The notes beneath the pieces were generated by a model. The model was not told the origin of the DNA. It worked only from the letters and a program-made list of their open reading frames with translations, and ran no database searches. This document shows positions 63,108 to 64,000 of a stretch of DNA of 64,000 nucleotides, one piece after another (positions within the stretch are counted from its first letter, which is position 1; the number at the start of each line of letters is the position of its first letter). The DNA comes from Leptolyngbya sp. Heron Island J (lineage in GTDB: Bacteria > Cyanobacteriota > Cyanobacteriia > Phormidesmidales > Phormidesmidaceae): the NCBI RefSeq assembly GCF_000482245.1, contig NZ_AWNH01000103.1, forward strand, positions 85,000 to 148,999, written 5' to 3'. The translations under genes and the position numbers were made by a program.

Positions 63108-63934
63108 TTGAGCAGTTGAAAGGAGACTATTGGATCCAGGTAATCTGTGATGTGATTGGCTACAGCCGAAGCCGCTATTACTATCGGACAAAATCAGCAA
63201 AACAGACGCAAGAAGAGACCCTGAAAAAAGCGATCATTGATGTGGCGGGGAGATATCCAACCTATGGATATCGACGGATTACTAAACAATTGCAGCGAGA
63301 GGGATGGACGGTTAATCACAAACGGATCAGCCGATTAATGAAAGACTTGGGATTCCTTGCCAAACGACGAATACGCCGGAAACGCACGACGAATAGTGTC
63401 CATGGCTATAAGCGGTATCCTAATCTAGTCAAAGGACTGGTCGTCGAGCGTCCAGAGCAGATATGGGTTGGCGACATCACCTATATCCGGTTGAGGGATG
63501 AGTTTGTTTATTTAGCGGTGTTAATGGATGTGTTTACCCGCAGTATTCGAGGCTGGCACTTGGATAGGACGATGGAGAAACAGTTAACGATAACAGCATT
63601 AGAGAAAGGACTGAAGCAGTGTATTCCAGAGATTCATCATTCAGACCAAGGCGTTCAATATGCAGCCAATGCGTATGTTCAGCTATTGGAAGAGAACGAG
63701 ATAGCGATTAGTATGGCGGGTGTGGGTAAAGCCTATGAGAATGGCTATGCTGAACGACTGATGAGAACCATTAAAGAAGAGGAGGTTGACTTGTCGGACT
63801 ATCGCAACTTTAATGAAGTGTATGAGAGAATAGAAGAGTTTTTAGACGAGGTGTATATGAAGAAGAGAATTCACTCGTCTTTGGACTATTTAACGCCCAG
63901 CGAATTTGAGAAAAAGTGGAGGCAGGAAGCGTAG
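63080..63934 (+). CDS. IS3-family transposase OrfB (DDE integrase core)
   Basis: Catalytic part of the IS3 transposase, 284 residues, with an rve/integrase fold. HTH_21-like region YPTYGYRRITKQLQREGWTV, first Asp in WVGDITYIRL, second Asp in HHSDQGVQYA and Glu near the YENGYAERLMRTIKEEEVD stretch, so the DDE triad is present. It is normally made as an OrfAB fusion by -1 frameshifting at the A-run (fusion would read KK-SFGLVESERKRAM). A GTG at 63080 opens the separate frame. Confidence 0.94.
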   Translation: MESERKRAMIEQLKGDYWIQVICDVIGYSRSRYYYRTKSAKQTQEETLKKAIIDVAGRYPTYGYRRITKQLQREGWTVNHKRISRLMKDLGFLAKRRIRRKRTTNSVHGYKRYPNLVKGLVVERPEQIWVGDITYIRLRDEFVYLAVLMDVFTRSIRGWHLDRTMEKQLTITALEKGLKQCIPEIHHSDQGVQYAANAYVQLLEENEIAISMAGVGKAYENGYAERLMRTIKEEEVDLSDYRNFNEVYERIEEFLDEVYMKKRIHSSLDYLTPSEFEKKWRQEA

Positions 63935-64000
63935 GATGTCTCAGATTGATACATGTCAGTCTAGACTCGTTATTATCTGATTTTACTGTCCAAAATTAGG

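Larger units (their letters stand above)
62737..64000 (+). mobile_element. IS3-family insertion sequence (right end cut by window)
   Basis: Left end begins TGTAGTGACCCCCAAAATTAGGACAGG (27 bases, quoted here only by its start TGTAGTGACC and end AGGACAGG). At the window end, CTGTCCAAAATTAGG is the start of the inverted right end, so the element extends only slightly beyond 64000. It carries overlapping orfA and orfB with an A-run frameshift site at 63062-63068. It looks intact and recent. Confidence 0.85.

Noticed and set aside
1..64000. CRISPR array
   Set aside because: No regularly spaced direct repeats with spacers were seen anywhere; the tandem units at 48640 and 39483 have only two or three copies.

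Overview
The window is chromosomal DNA that looks cyanobacterial. GCGATCGC-type (HIP1) octamers recur throughout. Several genes belong to families known mainly from cyanobacteria: the DUF3038/DUF4335 pair, a DUF1400 alpha/beta hydrolase, a group 2 sigma factor and pentapeptide-repeat proteins. Two copies of a palindromic GTAGGGGC(A/G)TTGCATGC repeat are also present. I cannot name the species; the protein sequences suggest a Leptolyngbya/Acaryochloris-like relative, which is inference.

Layout. 1-643 is the end of a LolD/MacB-type ABC ATPase. 811-5307 holds a secreted duplicated-domain protein, an interrupted small ORF, a 31-bp palindrome, a DUF1400 hydrolase and a six-helix membrane protein. 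5312-8307 holds a histidine-kinase remnant, a pentapeptide protein and a MarR-EamA exporter operon with a dyad in front. 8382-13085 holds an NAD(P)H-type nitrite reductase (nirB-nirD, minus strand), a 55-residue desulforedoxin-like protein and TehB. 13251-18115 holds a transporter-HEAT-cNMP fusion and RmuC. 18515-22699 is DUF3038-DUF4335-OmpA-fmt, converging on a sigma factor at 22781-23767. A 1.2-kb gene-free stretch follows. 24977-30963 holds an AGE-family epimerase, an M23 peptidase, a TIM-barrel-like protein, a degenerate adenylate kinase fused to thioredoxin, and a frameshifted SH3-like secreted protein. 31025-34980 is a three-gene secreted operon (cytochrome P460, DUF1349, beta-propeller) opposite a LysR gene. 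38390-45283 is a glycoconjugate cluster: phosphotransferase, ABC exporter and three glycosyltransferases. 45764-48934 holds a NACHT NTPase with an N-terminal HTH and a divergent small exported peptide. 49122-52017 is an arsenic operon (arsR, ArsP-type permease, an unknown protein, arsH) with two matching operator dyads. 52093-58019 holds an adenylate cyclase, a sterol-desaturase family protein, a PAS-GGDEF-EAL protein, a broken MBL-fold gene and a DUF2141 protein. 58095-62144 encodes a 1349-residue triple-TIR / transmembrane / 14-WD40 protein. tRNA-Gly(CCC) and an IS3-family element, cut by the window end, close the window.

How parts work together. ArsR, ArsP and ArsH form a detoxification unit whose promoters share the same half sites. 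The phosphotransferase/ABC/glycosyltransferase run probably makes and exports a glycosylated product. The NACHT gene and the triple-TIR gene are the best candidates for defence or signalling systems. Mobile DNA includes two non-autonomous MITEs with 9-bp target duplications and the IS3 copy. At least four loci look decayed: a histidine kinase, an MBL hydrolase, an SH3-like protein and a small peptide ORF.
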